Shown here piece after piece: positions 1 to 5,590 of a stretch of DNA of 9,202 nucleotides. Positions within the stretch are counted from its first letter, which is position 1. Each line of letters begins with the position of its first letter. The DNA is from Bryobacterales bacterium (GTDB lineage Bacteria > Acidobacteriota > Terriglobia > Bryobacterales > Bryobacteraceae): positions 9,567-18,768 of the forward strand of contig PKZC01000065.1 of assembly GCA_003132905.1 (NCBI GenBank). The letters run 5' to 3'. A program made the translations under genes and the position numbers. The notes under the pieces were generated by a model. The model had not been told where the DNA came from and ran no database searches. It saw nothing but the letters and a program-made list of their open reading frames with translations.

Positions 1-2
1 GG

Positions 3-110
3 AACATCAAACCTAGACCTGTACCTGTCGAAGGCAACTGGCTCTGGCGGCTTATCATGACGTTGGCGCAGCATTCGGTGCCGGTGATGTGGATCATCGA
101 GGAGAACTGA
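3..110 (+). CDS. C-terminal end of an unidentified protein, cut by the left edge
   Basis: From base 3 an open frame gives 35 residues ending in the TGA at 108-110: NIKPRPVPVEG, then NWLWRLIMTL and AQHSVPVMWIIEEN. The mix of basic, aromatic and hydrophobic residues looks like a genuine protein end. No in-frame ATG near the edge is needed, so the start lies outside the window. I do not recognise the family and no catalytic motif is visible in this tail. It converges on the minus-strand gene ending at 128, with an 18-base gap. The alternative is a chance open frame; residue composition and the clean convergent layout favour a real gene. Confidence 0.5.
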   Translation, partial: NIKPRPVPVEGNWLWRLIMTLAQHSVPVMWIIEEN

Positions 111-127
111 ATGAACGCCTCACCTCT

Positions 128-572
128 CTATTGAACAGTCTTCTTTGGGCAAGCGGGATCTTTGAAGGTAACAGTGATCCCTTGTCCTATCCCTCCAACT
201 TGCACTTCGCCGATGCTGACGTGTTCGTAATCCGGCGCTGTTTTTTCCTCATCTCTCTGGAAGCAACTCCAAAGCTGTTTCGCCATATTCGAGTGCGTCT
301 TTTCTATTGTGTCCGAACATCGCAGCCAACATTCGCCGCAAGTAAAGCATACCGTCGTTGATGTCAGCGGCTCCAGGCGGAAGCAAATCGGGCTCGATGC
401 TTCGGCTTCCCATTTTGTCACGGTGAGTTATCGGACGAGCCATAGCCATCTGTCTCAACACAGCCATGGTCTCGAAAAGCAATCTGGTCTGTCCTTCCCA
501 TTGCGATTCATCCCGGCCCCGTAGCCATTGGACGACATTCTCAACATCAGTTCTGCTTGCTGAGTACATCAT
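128..572 (-). pseudogene. Hypothetical protein gene with a +1 frameshift near 250-265
   Basis: The first 107 codons start at ATG 572 (a second ATG follows at once) and stop at 251-249. They encode a soluble, mainly helical protein rich in Arg, Leu and Met (DVENVVQWLRGRDESQWEGQ; LLFETMAVLRQMA). Just before that stop, the next frame continues with equally protein-like sequence (DEEKTAPDYEHVSIGEVQVG, then GITVTFKDPACPKKTVQ) to a TAG at 128. The joined length is 148 codons plus one base, so one extra base, for example in the TT or CC run near 259-262, restores a single protein of about 147 residues. The other reading is two overlapping genes, the second starting at ATG 286 with 52 codons; it has no visible Shine-Dalgarno sequence and an odd N terminus. 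No family recognised. Confidence 0.5.
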
Positions 573-619
573 GTCTTATCGTACTGCTACCGCCCAAACG
601 TACTGAACTCCCGATCCCT

Positions 620-1096
620 TTATTGGGCCAAGCCGCCAGTCAACATCGAGCGCCGTCTTGATGCTCGTCGGTATTCCAAGGTGAAACTTGCCAGAAAGAC
701 CCCCAGAAGCACCGGCCAGTAGACCAGCCGACGCACATCGATACCGACAACACCATGAAGGTTTCGAGGAATCCGAATCCAAATCCACATGAGGTAAGCA
801 ATCACCGAAACGATGATCGCCGTGACTCCCACCACAGCACTCTTCGCAATGATCGTAACGTTGGAAGGGGGCTTGGCTGGCTTGGCCTGTATCTTGGGTA
901 GAGACGAACGCCGCAACGACCAATAACAACCAGTTGTGAGCGAGACAATCGGAACCAACAGGTACAAGGGGCCGATGGCAATTTCTCGATGGGAACGTAG
1001 GAGCACCACCAGAAGAATGACGGCGGCGGTAATCACGCTCAGGATCATCGCAAGGAGTCCGACCAGGATGTCTTTGATGTGCCAGCGACGGATCAT
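620..1096 (-). CDS. Four-helix integral membrane protein, function unknown
   Basis: 158 residues from ATG 1096. I prefer this start to the in-frame GTG at 1129 because GAGG lies 8 bases upstream, and because the GTG falls inside a 14-bp inverted repeat. Four hydrophobic segments are visible at about residues 10-33, 41-60, 85-107 and 123-140. Arg/Lys-rich stretches follow most of them (LRRSSLPKIQAKPAKPP after the second, EYRRASRRRS after the fourth), which puts those loops on the cytoplasmic side. There are no conserved catalytic residues and no family I recognise. It stands alone on the minus strand, 47 bases downstream of the frameshifted gene at 128-572 and pointing at it, so the two could share a transcript. 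Confidence 0.75.
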   Translation of the reverse strand: MIRRWHIKDILVGLLAMILSVITAAVILLVVLLRSHREIAIGPLYLLVPIVSLTTGCYWSLRRSSLPKIQAKPAKPPSNVTIIAKSAVVGVTAIIVSVIAYLMWIWIRIPRNLHGVVGIDVRRLVYWPVLLGVFLASFTLEYRRASRRRSMLTGGLAQ

Positions 1097-1121
1097 CTTC
1101 TTCGCCTCATTCCCCTGCAAT

Positions 1122-1135
1122 CCTGCCACGGCAGG
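1122..1135. promoter_or_regulatory. Inverted repeat CCTGCC-AC-GGCAGG upstream of the membrane gene
   Basis: A perfect 6-bp inverted repeat with a 2-base centre lies 26 bases upstream of the ATG at 1096. It is short enough to be a dimeric-regulator operator, or a small hairpin in the leader of the membrane-protein mRNA. It covers the alternative GTG start at 1129, which argues against that start. No matching second copy was noticed in the window. Confidence 0.3.
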
Positions 1136-1314
1136 TTTTCAAGCGCAACCGAGCACGACTACTAAGAACAGGATCGATTGACCTGTAGAACCCTAACCTT
1201 GCAGCGGCTCCATCTTCGCCAGTTTGCAGATCCCGCTCAATTTGAAATCACAAGATAGGCTTTCGGACTAGCGGAGAGATCACCCTACGAGTGGATACTA
1301 GCTAGGATAAAGGC

Positions 1315-1920
1315 GTGGAGTTTTCTCTCCCTGCCAAATTGCTGATCCTGCTGATCGCCGGTTCTGCATTGGGACAGCAAACGTCTGTGCGGGCTCCGAA
1401 TTCATCTACGGATTCGGTTTCATGGGGTTCTCCCGTCAAGGGGCTTCGACTTGGAGTAGCGTTCGGCTCTGATCCGTCCACGCCAACGCTGCGGGTTCTA
1501 CTGCAAAATGTTGGTTCTGATTTTGAAGAAGTCCTGATCGGCCACGAATATGGAGGTACGTTTTACGCTTCAATGACCTTTCTTGCGATTTCCCCGACTG
1601 GGGAGGAGCGAGAGGGCTGGTCGGGCCAGAGTCGTCCGATAGCGGGTCGGATTTTACCCGTGTCTGTGCGCCTGAACTCTGGCGCAACTCATGAGCTAAA
1701 GTTTCTATTGAAGGACATCACTTACCCATCTCGAACGACGGTCACGTTGGATAGTCTGCTTAAGCAAGGATACTCGGTTCGGGTCCGGTTTGAGGTGAAG
1801 CAACCCGACGCTAAGAGCTTTCCAAATTTTGATTTTGGCTGGCCGAGTTCTTTAGGGGCGGATCAACTCCACGCTTGGATCGGTTTGTTAAATTCTGCGT
1901 CGATCTCGCCAGCGCATTAG
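1315..1920 (+). CDS. Small secreted protein with signal peptide, beta-rich, unknown function
   Basis: 201 residues from a GTG start. AGGA and AAAGG lie 1-11 bases upstream and can serve as the ribosome-binding site. Residues 1-20 form a signal peptide: Lys8, a hydrophobic core LLILLIAGSA, and a probable signal-peptidase I cut after Ala-Leu-Gly20, just before QQ. The mature part alternates hydrophobic and polar residues (LRLGVAFGSD, TLRVLLQNVGSDFEEVLIG, YSVRVRFEVKQPD). This suggests an Ig-like or other beta-sandwich fold, placed in the periplasm or outside the cell. There is no lipobox and no enzyme motif. It stands alone: the gene to its left is divergent, and to its right is the 1.3-kb hairpin region. 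I cannot name the family. Confidence 0.8.
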   Translation: MEFSLPAKLLILLIAGSALGQQTSVRAPNSSTDSVSWGSPVKGLRLGVAFGSDPSTPTLRVLLQNVGSDFEEVLIGHEYGGTFYASMTFLAISPTGEEREGWSGQSRPIAGRILPVSVRLNSGATHELKFLLKDITYPSRTTVTLDSLLKQGYSVRVRFEVKQPDAKSFPNFDFGWPSSLGADQLHAWIGLLNSASISPAH

Positions 1921-2097
1921 CCTTTTTCGGGGGTTCCGAGAGCGTGGCAACGGTTCCACTCATTTCAAGGTTCACACAGGGCGCAACCGAGCGTCCGACC
2001 TTCTATCACGCTTCTGTTGGCGTCTGAATCAGTTGGTTAGCAGTCCGGTCGTAGTGAATTTCGTCGCAGGAAGGCTCACGTCTGTCGGGGAAGGAAC

Positions 2098-2165
2098 GTG
2101 GATATGTGAATCTGGGTCGCCGGAAGGCGGGGACCCTCACCCTTCGGGTGGAATGTGGATGTGGT
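2098..2165 (+). repeat. Two-hairpin module, copy 1
   Basis: First hairpin: GGGTC (2114-2118) pairs with GACCC (2132-2136), with GCC-GGAA-GGC inside. Second hairpin: CACCC-TTC-GGGTG (2138-2150). The module is flanked by GTGGAT on the left and AATGTGGAT on the right. It matches copy 2 (2356-2420) closely over the segment GGGGACnCTCACCCT..TCGGGTG. A weaker partial match starts just upstream at 2073 (GCTCAC..CTGTCGGGG..GTGGAT). Confidence 0.6.
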
Positions 2166-2355
2166 CGTTCTCGGAAACTCACGACTAGATCCAACTGTTG
2201 AATCCAGACTACTCGGCTGCGCTGACCGTCCTGAGGGCTTCTATTCGCCTCTAAAACTACCGCTATCAGGAATCGCCCTTGGCGGTTCCGTCGCCAGACG
2301 GGACAAATATCCATTGCTCATGTTGGATCGGTTCTTCAGTTGCACCCACCCAATC

Positions 2356-2420
2356 ATGTGGATAAATCCGGCGAAGCCGGGGACGCTCACCCTGTCGGGT
2401 GACCATGTAGGATTTCGCCT
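2356..2420 (+). repeat. Two-hairpin module, copy 2
   Basis: Same layout as copy 1: ATGTGGAT, then CCGGC-GAA-GCCGG (2368-2380), GGACGC, TCACCC-TGTC-GGGTGA (2387-2402), then ATGTAGGATTT. AAAT (2364-2367) can also close the module with ATTT (2412-2415). The first hairpin differs in sequence from copy 1 but keeps full pairing. Confidence 0.6.
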
Positions 2421-2472
2421 ACTCATTTTCTAAAGGGAACCCGAACGGCTTTCCAGCCTGTTTAATGTAGGT

Positions 2473-2536
2473 TTAAATTCCACATGAGACCCGAAGGGTC
2501 CACGTCGCAAGACGTGGACGCATTCCGTTTCACATC
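2473..2536 (-). repeat. Two-hairpin module, inverted third copy
   Basis: Read on the minus strand this has the same order: GGATGTG, a hairpin (GTCCACGTC/GACGTGGAC, 9 bp), then GGACCC-TTC-GGGTC, then ATGTGGAAT. It is therefore a probable inverted relative of the copies at 2098 and 2356, with the stems changed but still paired. On the plus strand the large hairpin carries a GCAA loop (2507-2510). Confidence 0.5.
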
Positions 2537-2573
2537 CTGATACGAACGCAGTCTAAACAATCGTGAAATGGAC

Positions 2574-2642
2574 AAAGGATGATTCTAAAACGGGTCGAAC
2601 GGAGGCGTTATTCGTCCCTTCGGGACGCCTACGGCATCCTTT
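2574..2642. repeat. Nested stem-loop closed by AAAGGATG/CATCCTTT
   Basis: An 8-bp outer helix (2574-2581 with 2635-2642) encloses two competing inner helices: AGGCGT/ACGCCT (2603-2608 with 2625-2630) and CGTCCC-TTC-GGGACG (2613-2627). The CCC-TTC-GGG core is the same as in copy 1 and in the inverted copy, with different flanking pairs. Confidence 0.55.
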
Positions 2643-2691
2643 TGAATAGCCATATTCTTTCTCGTCCATCATCTGATGAAAGGTGAAATCA

Positions 2692-2771
2692 GTGTCCCGG
2701 AGACACGAATCCCTTGTCGATGCTGGATTCGTGTCGAAAACCTGATGACGGAGCCATCAGTGCCCATCGAC
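2692..2771 (+). promoter_or_regulatory. Switch-like 11-bp hairpin with alternative pairing and possible pseudoknot
   Basis: GACACGAATCC (2702-2712) pairs perfectly with GGATTCGTGTC (2725-2735) across a 12-base loop. The 5' arm can pair instead with the upstream GTGTC (2692-2696, loop CCGGA), so the two hairpins exclude each other. The loop contains GTCGATG (2716-2722), complementary over 7 bases to CATCGAC (2765-2771), which would make a pseudoknot. Between them lies CTGATG/CATCAG (2742-2760). Pairing is seen directly; any switching is inference. Confidence 0.45.
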
Positions 2772-3310
2772 CCCCTGAAACTGTTCAGACCCGGTTTAGT
2801 GCCTTGCCCGCAGGTTTAGGCACCGACCCGGCTTTAACGTCGATCTGAACATGCTCATGATGAATGATTCGCCTTCGCTTTCTCCGCAGGACGGAGCTTC
2901 GTTCTTCATCAGGAAATCGGGTCTATCGATCCGACTGGAGATTTTCACTCTCTGTTCTTTTACGCATCAGTTTTCGGCAACCTGATCCAAGGTAAACGAT
3001 CAGGCAAGAATCACTGTCCGGGGAACTCCCTTGTTCGACGTGGCTGTTTCCAGCCAACTGAACTGGCACAGGTCGCATCCAAGCTGGACGGATAGCCGAC
3101 GCCTAGTTCAATAACATATAGACATCTTCGGATTTCGCCTTGAATCGAAGGGCTGGCCTTGCGGTTGGCTTCAAACTGAAGAGCTACCACTTCATTTTCT
3201 CACCAAAGTGAAATCCGTCAAGTTTTTGCTCAACGGGAATGAAACAGAGAACCGTCGGACCACTGATGCCTAAATACATCAACTACCCGCTGCTTGAGGA
3301 ACCAACGACA

Positions 3311-3511
3311 ATGAAAAAAAGAAAGATATTTCCAATCACCCTGCGATTGGACGAAGAACTGGTTGATGCCATCGACGCTGCACGCCTCCCACTCCGAATG
3401 GACCGGACAACGTGGCTCCGCATCGCCGTGCAACGCAACCTGAAGCGCAATTTAGAGCATGAACTTCCGCTCATTGAACGGCGTGAGATTCAAGCCGTCT
3501 TGCATCCTTAA
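3311..3511 (+). CDS. Ribbon-helix-helix DNA-binding protein
   Basis: 66 residues from the ATG at 3311, which has GAGGA ten bases upstream. The frame is open further up (ATGs at 3239 and 3266), but the start at 3311 begins right where family proteins usually do. Pattern: a basic start (MKKRK), a strand FPITLRLD (residues 7-14), a first helix EELVDAIDAARLP (15-27) and a second helix DRTTWLRIAVQRNLKRNL (31-48). This is the ribbon-helix-helix (Arc/CopG) arrangement, which binds DNA as a dimer with the strand in the major groove. It lies just after the hairpin region and 2 bases before the next gene. Likely roles for the family are autoregulation, antitoxin or copy/partition control; the target is unknown. 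Confidence 0.7.
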   Translation: MKKRKIFPITLRLDEELVDAIDAARLPLRMDRTTWLRIAVQRNLKRNLEHELPLIERREIQAVLHP

Positions 3512-3513
3512 CC

Positions 3514-3807
3514 ATGACGACCGATAAAAGCAATCGTCAGCGCCGCCGCAAGGAAATGACCGACGACATCATTGAACGGGTTCGTGAGGCCGTGCGAGAG
3601 GAACTGGCTGATGCACCAGAAGCGTTCCGCCGTGAAGAGTTGGAAAGCATCGAAGAGAACGTGCTGGCTCACACTCACTTGGTCATGGACGCTCTGAGTT
3701 TCGACGAGATGCAGTCCGAAGGAGCGTTGTTATCTCACATTGCCAACGCTAGGTTGGAGACGAACCGGCTGATCCGTGAACGGCGTCCACCGAGTAGTGC
3801 TGTGTAA
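3514..3807 (+). CDS. Charged helical 97-residue protein, partner of the RHH gene
   Basis: Starts 2 bases after the stop of the ribbon-helix-helix gene, so it is almost certainly translated from the same mRNA. The N terminus is basic (MTTDKSNRQRRRKE). The rest is strongly charged and helical (DDIIERVREAVREELADAPE, EELESIEENVLAHTHLVMD, LLSHIANARLETNRLIRER), with no Cys and no Trp. This fits a small all-alpha or coiled-coil partner protein. I see no toxin, nuclease or recombinase motif and recognise no family. It ends 11 bases before the convergent winged-helix gene. The pair could be a regulator with accessory protein, or an atypical toxin-antitoxin-like pair; the sequence does not decide. Confidence 0.7.
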   Translation: MTTDKSNRQRRRKEMTDDIIERVREAVREELADAPEAFRREELESIEENVLAHTHLVMDALSFDEMQSEGALLSHIANARLETNRLIRERRPPSSAV

Positions 3808-3818
3808 GCTCCCTGTGC

Positions 3819-4241
3819 TCACCCGGCGCTCTGCCGCCGCAACTTCTGTTTGTGTTCACGGAAACCGGGTTTGCCAAAACTGGTATCACGTACAGATGTC
3901 TTGACACTAGTTCGTCCGCCCACCACTTCGGTGATCGAAGGGCTTATTCTGATCTCCGATGCCCGGTGACGATTCCACTGTGGGTCTTTGGAAACCTCAA
4001 TCAGATTGCCGTCGCTCAGTCTCTTGATCGCCCGAATCACAGTGCTGCGGGATAGGCCGCAATCGGAGGCAATCCGGTTCACCGACAACTGCGCTGATCG
4101 CTTATGCTCTGGCGAATGCACCGTGCGGTCAAGGACGAAGCCGAAGACCCGAACATCTGACTCAGTGAATCCCTTTTGTAGCAGGAATGCTCGACGCAGA
4201 CGAGGCCGCTGAGGAAAATCGCTTCTGAGTCGAACGACCAT
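3819..4241 (-). CDS. Winged-helix DNA-binding protein
   Basis: 140 residues from ATG 4241. The N-terminal part (FLLQKGFTESDVRVFGFVLD) and residues 51-84 (QLSVNRIASDCGLSRSTVIR, then AIKRLSDGNLIEV) form a clear helix-turn-helix followed by a wing. This type of domain occurs in plasmid or phage replication initiators and in GntR/MarR-like regulators. The C-terminal 40 residues are basic and low in structure (TSVKTSVRDTSFGKPGFREH). No Shine-Dalgarno is evident. The first 54 codons overlap, out of frame, the end of the methyltransferase remnant upstream. The frame stays open upstream to 4397, but that part is probably shadow. Its neighbours suggest a control or replication gene of a decayed mobile element. 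Confidence 0.65.
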   Translation of the reverse strand: MVVRLRSDFPQRPRLRRAFLLQKGFTESDVRVFGFVLDRTVHSPEHKRSAQLSVNRIASDCGLSRSTVIRAIKRLSDGNLIEVSKDPQWNRHRASEIRISPSITEVVGGRTSVKTSVRDTSFGKPGFREHKQKLRRQSAG

Positions 4242-4588
4242 TGCAGCGAAGGCACGTCTGGGGTGCGCCCCTGTCGTTCGGAAGATTCCCTCGCTAGACG
4301 CTCCCTCGCTATTTCTGCGTACTTCGGGTTCACGTCGAAGCCGATGAAACCCCTGCCCACTCTTTGAGCCGCAACCAGAGTGGTCCCGCTGCCGCAAAAG
4401 GGGTCGAAAACCAGATCACCTTCCCGGCTGAAAGTGCGGATCGGCTTTTCGCACAAGGACGCCGGGAACATCGCCGGGTGCATGACGCCTTCCTCGATGT
4501 CGCTGATCAGCGTAAGGGCGTCACCACAGAGTACGGCATCGGTGGATCGACGTTGGGCGAAGTTGACTTTCAGACGAGATATTTTCAC
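4079..4588 (-). pseudogene. Gutted DNA methyltransferase (N4/N6 amino type), motif IV missing
   Basis: 169 residues from GTG 4588. Residues 37-42 (HPAMFP) and 60-70 (VFDPFCGSGTT), followed by LVAAQRVGRGFIGFDVNPKY, are the typical C-terminal S-adenosylmethionine-binding half of alpha/beta-type amino methyltransferases. The N-terminal phrase AVLCGDALTLI is what usually precedes the catalytic (D/S)PPY motif. Here it joins almost directly to HPAMFP through SDIEEGVM, so the whole catalytic and target-recognition middle, usually well over a hundred residues, is gone. The frame is intact across the deletion. The protein cannot be an active methylase alone. Past about residue 100 the sequence loses its family look, and the true end may lie earlier than 4079. 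It lies 26 bases downstream of a second methylase remnant. Confidence 0.7.
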
Positions 4589-4614
4589 TCTTCACTTGTT
4601 CGGCGGAATGCGCT

Positions 4615-4923
4615 CTAGATGTTAGAGGACGGCAGGCCGTTTACCCACTCCGAGACACCCCCATCACGCTTTGCGGGCGTGATTATCAGATCCGTCCGGT
4701 ATTTCTTAGTGAAACTGCTTTCCATATGAATGGTCTCGATCTTTGCCCAGTCGTACAGCTGCCGAATTTCCTCGTGGTTTCCATACGTCAAGACCCAAGG
4801 ATGCTTTGTCTTCTTGAGTAGCGCCGCCACTTGCTCTTCGTTAATTAATCCTGATCCGGCATCGGGTAGCCGAAAGACGAAATCCCACCGTTGCTCGCTT
4901 GGATCGACAAGTGTGGCTACTCA
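4615..4923 (-). pseudogene. C-terminal remnant of a D12-type DNA adenine methyltransferase
   Basis: The frame is open from a TGA at 4923-4921 down to the stop at 4615. It reads TLVDPSEQRWDFVFRLPDAG, then LINEEQVAALLKKTKHPWVL, TYGNHEEIRQLYDWAKIETI and a tail with RTDLIITPAKRDGG. The segment HPWVLTYGNHEEIRQLY..IETI.M followed by a hydrophobic LIIT near the end resembles the C terminus of Dam/DpnM-like (D12 class) N6-adenine methylases. The S-adenosylmethionine-binding N terminus and the DPPY motif are absent. No ATG is available; GTG 4830 is the only plausible start and would leave 71 residues. I read it as a 5'-truncated gene. Confidence 0.6.
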
Positions 4924-5341
4924 GAGCCGCACAGGTAAGTCACGGCTCAAGAGAACAGGGGATGTATGGGTATATCCGTTCTTCTTCAGCATGCTCGGTG
5001 ACCCCGACAGAACCACAAGCACGTGTGACCACGTTTTTGACTTTCGCTCGTGACTGCCAATTCACCTTCTGGGGGTTGCCCATTGCCGCATTTACGGAGT
5101 GCTGGTGCGGTTGCTAGTAATAGAGGTGATGATAAGTAATCAAGAGTTTGGAATCTAATCAAAGATCGGTACTGACACGGGCCAGAAGCTTCGCAGCGGG
5201 TCCTTCCTGGCCTTGCAAGACAAAGCGGGTACGCCGGTCGCTGATACACACTTTTTTCGAAGTTTCGAAAATAGTTTACAACCTACGTTTTCGAAGTCCT
5301 GTTTATGAAAGAATCTCTGCCCGAGGGCCGAGGGTACATAG
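4924..5341. other. About 400 bases with no supportable gene
   Basis: Frames here are short and of unlikely composition on both strands. A 23-codon frame on the minus strand (4994-4926 plus its stop) and a 32-codon frame on plus (ATG 5305, stop at 5403) are too short to support. The only clear structure is the group of TTTTCGAA boxes at 5254-5295, in a locally AT-rich stretch. The region separates the methylase remnants from the truncated tail-fibre-like fragment and probably contains a recombination or deletion junction. Confidence 0.5.
5254..5295. repeat. Three TTTTCGAA boxes, two as a perfect inverted repeat
   Basis: TTTTCGAA-GT-TTCGAAAA (5254-5271) is a perfect inverted repeat with 8-bp arms. 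A third box TTTTCGAA lies at 5288-5295, 34 bases after the first and in the same orientation; both are followed by G. The spacing is close to three helical turns. It could be an operator, a recombinase binding site or part of an element end. No gene starts close enough downstream to tell which. Confidence 0.45.
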
Positions 5342-5588
5342 CATTATTCGCAGGTGGGCCAAGTGAGTATTACCGGCGCATCTCCGAGTGGTTGGAAATG
5401 TGACGCAAGCCGCTGTGACGGCCACAAGGTCAACCACGTTTGCCGTGGCCATGACATCGAATCCAGGCAGTTGGTCAAGTGGTGGGACGGCTCAAGCGTG
5501 GGGCGTTGCTGCGGCGGCTTGCATGGTCGCTGTGGATCAAACCGGAACCATGCAAGCCTATAACGGATCTTCCTGGACGGCGATCTAA
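5342..5588 (+). pseudogene. Truncated, frameshifted C terminus of a phage-tail-like surface protein
   Basis: After a stop at 5339-5341 the frame reads HYSQVGQVSITGASPSGW. The frame one base later continues as NVTQAAVTATRSTTFAVAMT, then SNPGSWSSGGTAQAWGVAAA and ends VAVDQTGTMQAYNGSSWTAI, with stop TAA at 5586. Dropping one A from the AAA at 5396-5398 joins them. The order SITGASPSGxN..TFxxxxxxNPG..xxGTA resembles beta-sandwich repeats often seen in tail-fibre or tail-tip proteins and other surface proteins. The N terminus is missing altogether. A GTG at 5388 would give a 66-residue open frame, but this start splits the repeat and is unlikely. It converges on the AT-hook gene, with 2 bases between stops. 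Confidence 0.55.
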
Positions 5589-5590
5589 CT

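Larger units (their letters stand above)
2073..3215 (+). ncRNA. Candidate large structured RNA, uncharacterised; boundaries approximate
   Basis: Perfect stems found by eye include GTCCACGTC/GACGTGGAC with a GCAA (GNRA) loop (2498-2519), CCGGC/GCCGG (2368-2380), TCACCC/GGGTGA (2387-2402), an 11-bp stem (2702-2735), TGTTCAGA/TCTGAACA (2782-2789 with 2844-2851), CTCCG/CGGAG (2882-2896), CCTGATC/GATCAGG (2981-3004) and TGGCTG/CAGCCA (3041-3056). Longer helices enclose others: AAAGGATG/CATCCTTT (2574-2642), and TTCCGTTTCAC-type pairing of 2524-2533 with 2563-2572 (one G-U). Stem density of this kind over 1.1 kb without coding is what large ornate bacterial RNAs look like. The plus strand is preferred because it carries GNRA-type loops (GGAA, GCAA) and leads into two plus-strand genes. 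It could instead be a cluster of palindromic DNA repeats. Promoter and ends are not defined. Confidence 0.45.
1921..3238. other. 1.3-kb region without credible protein genes, rich in hairpins
   Basis: Open frames here, such as 2155-2433 on plus and 2006-2314 on minus, overlap each other, have unlikely composition and run straight through perfect hairpins, so I do not call them. The first 150 bases (1921-2070) show nothing special. From about 2073 onwards the sequence holds more than fifteen stems of 5-11 bp, most with loops of 3-12 bases, several nested or mutually exclusive. The most notable are given as separate entries. No tRNA, rRNA or group II intron domain V signature was found. Confidence 0.7.

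Noticed and set aside
128..286. Separate 52-residue gene MAKQLWSCFQRDEEK...
   Set aside because: Possible, but its first residues are the shifted frame of the gene before it, and no ribosome-binding site is seen. A frameshifted single gene explains it better.
576..929. 117-codon minus-strand frame
   Set aside because: It is an alternative frame of the four-helix membrane protein gene, which has far better protein character and a ribosome-binding site.
1143..1992. 12-base direct repeat GCGCAACCGAGC at 1143-1154 and 1981-1992 flanking the secreted-protein gene, as possible att or target duplication
   Set aside because: A few 12-base repeats are expected by chance in 9 kb, similarity does not extend, and no recombinase is nearby.
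2155..2433. Open frame of 92 codons on plus inside the hairpin region
   Set aside because: It crosses several perfect hairpins, overlaps minus-strand frames of similar size, and has no ribosome-binding site or protein-like pattern. Its repeated GTLTL phrases come from the two hairpin modules.
2673..2780. Hammerhead ribozyme suggested by CTGATGA followed by GAAA
   Set aside because: The required stem II between CTGATGA and GAAA cannot be formed in either of the two places where the pattern occurs.
2030..3115. Integron attC array suggested by GTTTAG/GTTAG and TTTAAC-like boxes in palindromic surroundings
   Set aside because: Boxes do not match the R'/R'' consensus pairwise, no cassettes with ORFs lie between them, and there is no integrase.
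2073..3215. Group I or group II intron
   Set aside because: CACGACTAGATCC at 2179 recalls the group I R element, but no matching S element was found. No domain V-like GAGC..GAAA..GTTC hairpin and no intron-encoded protein are present.
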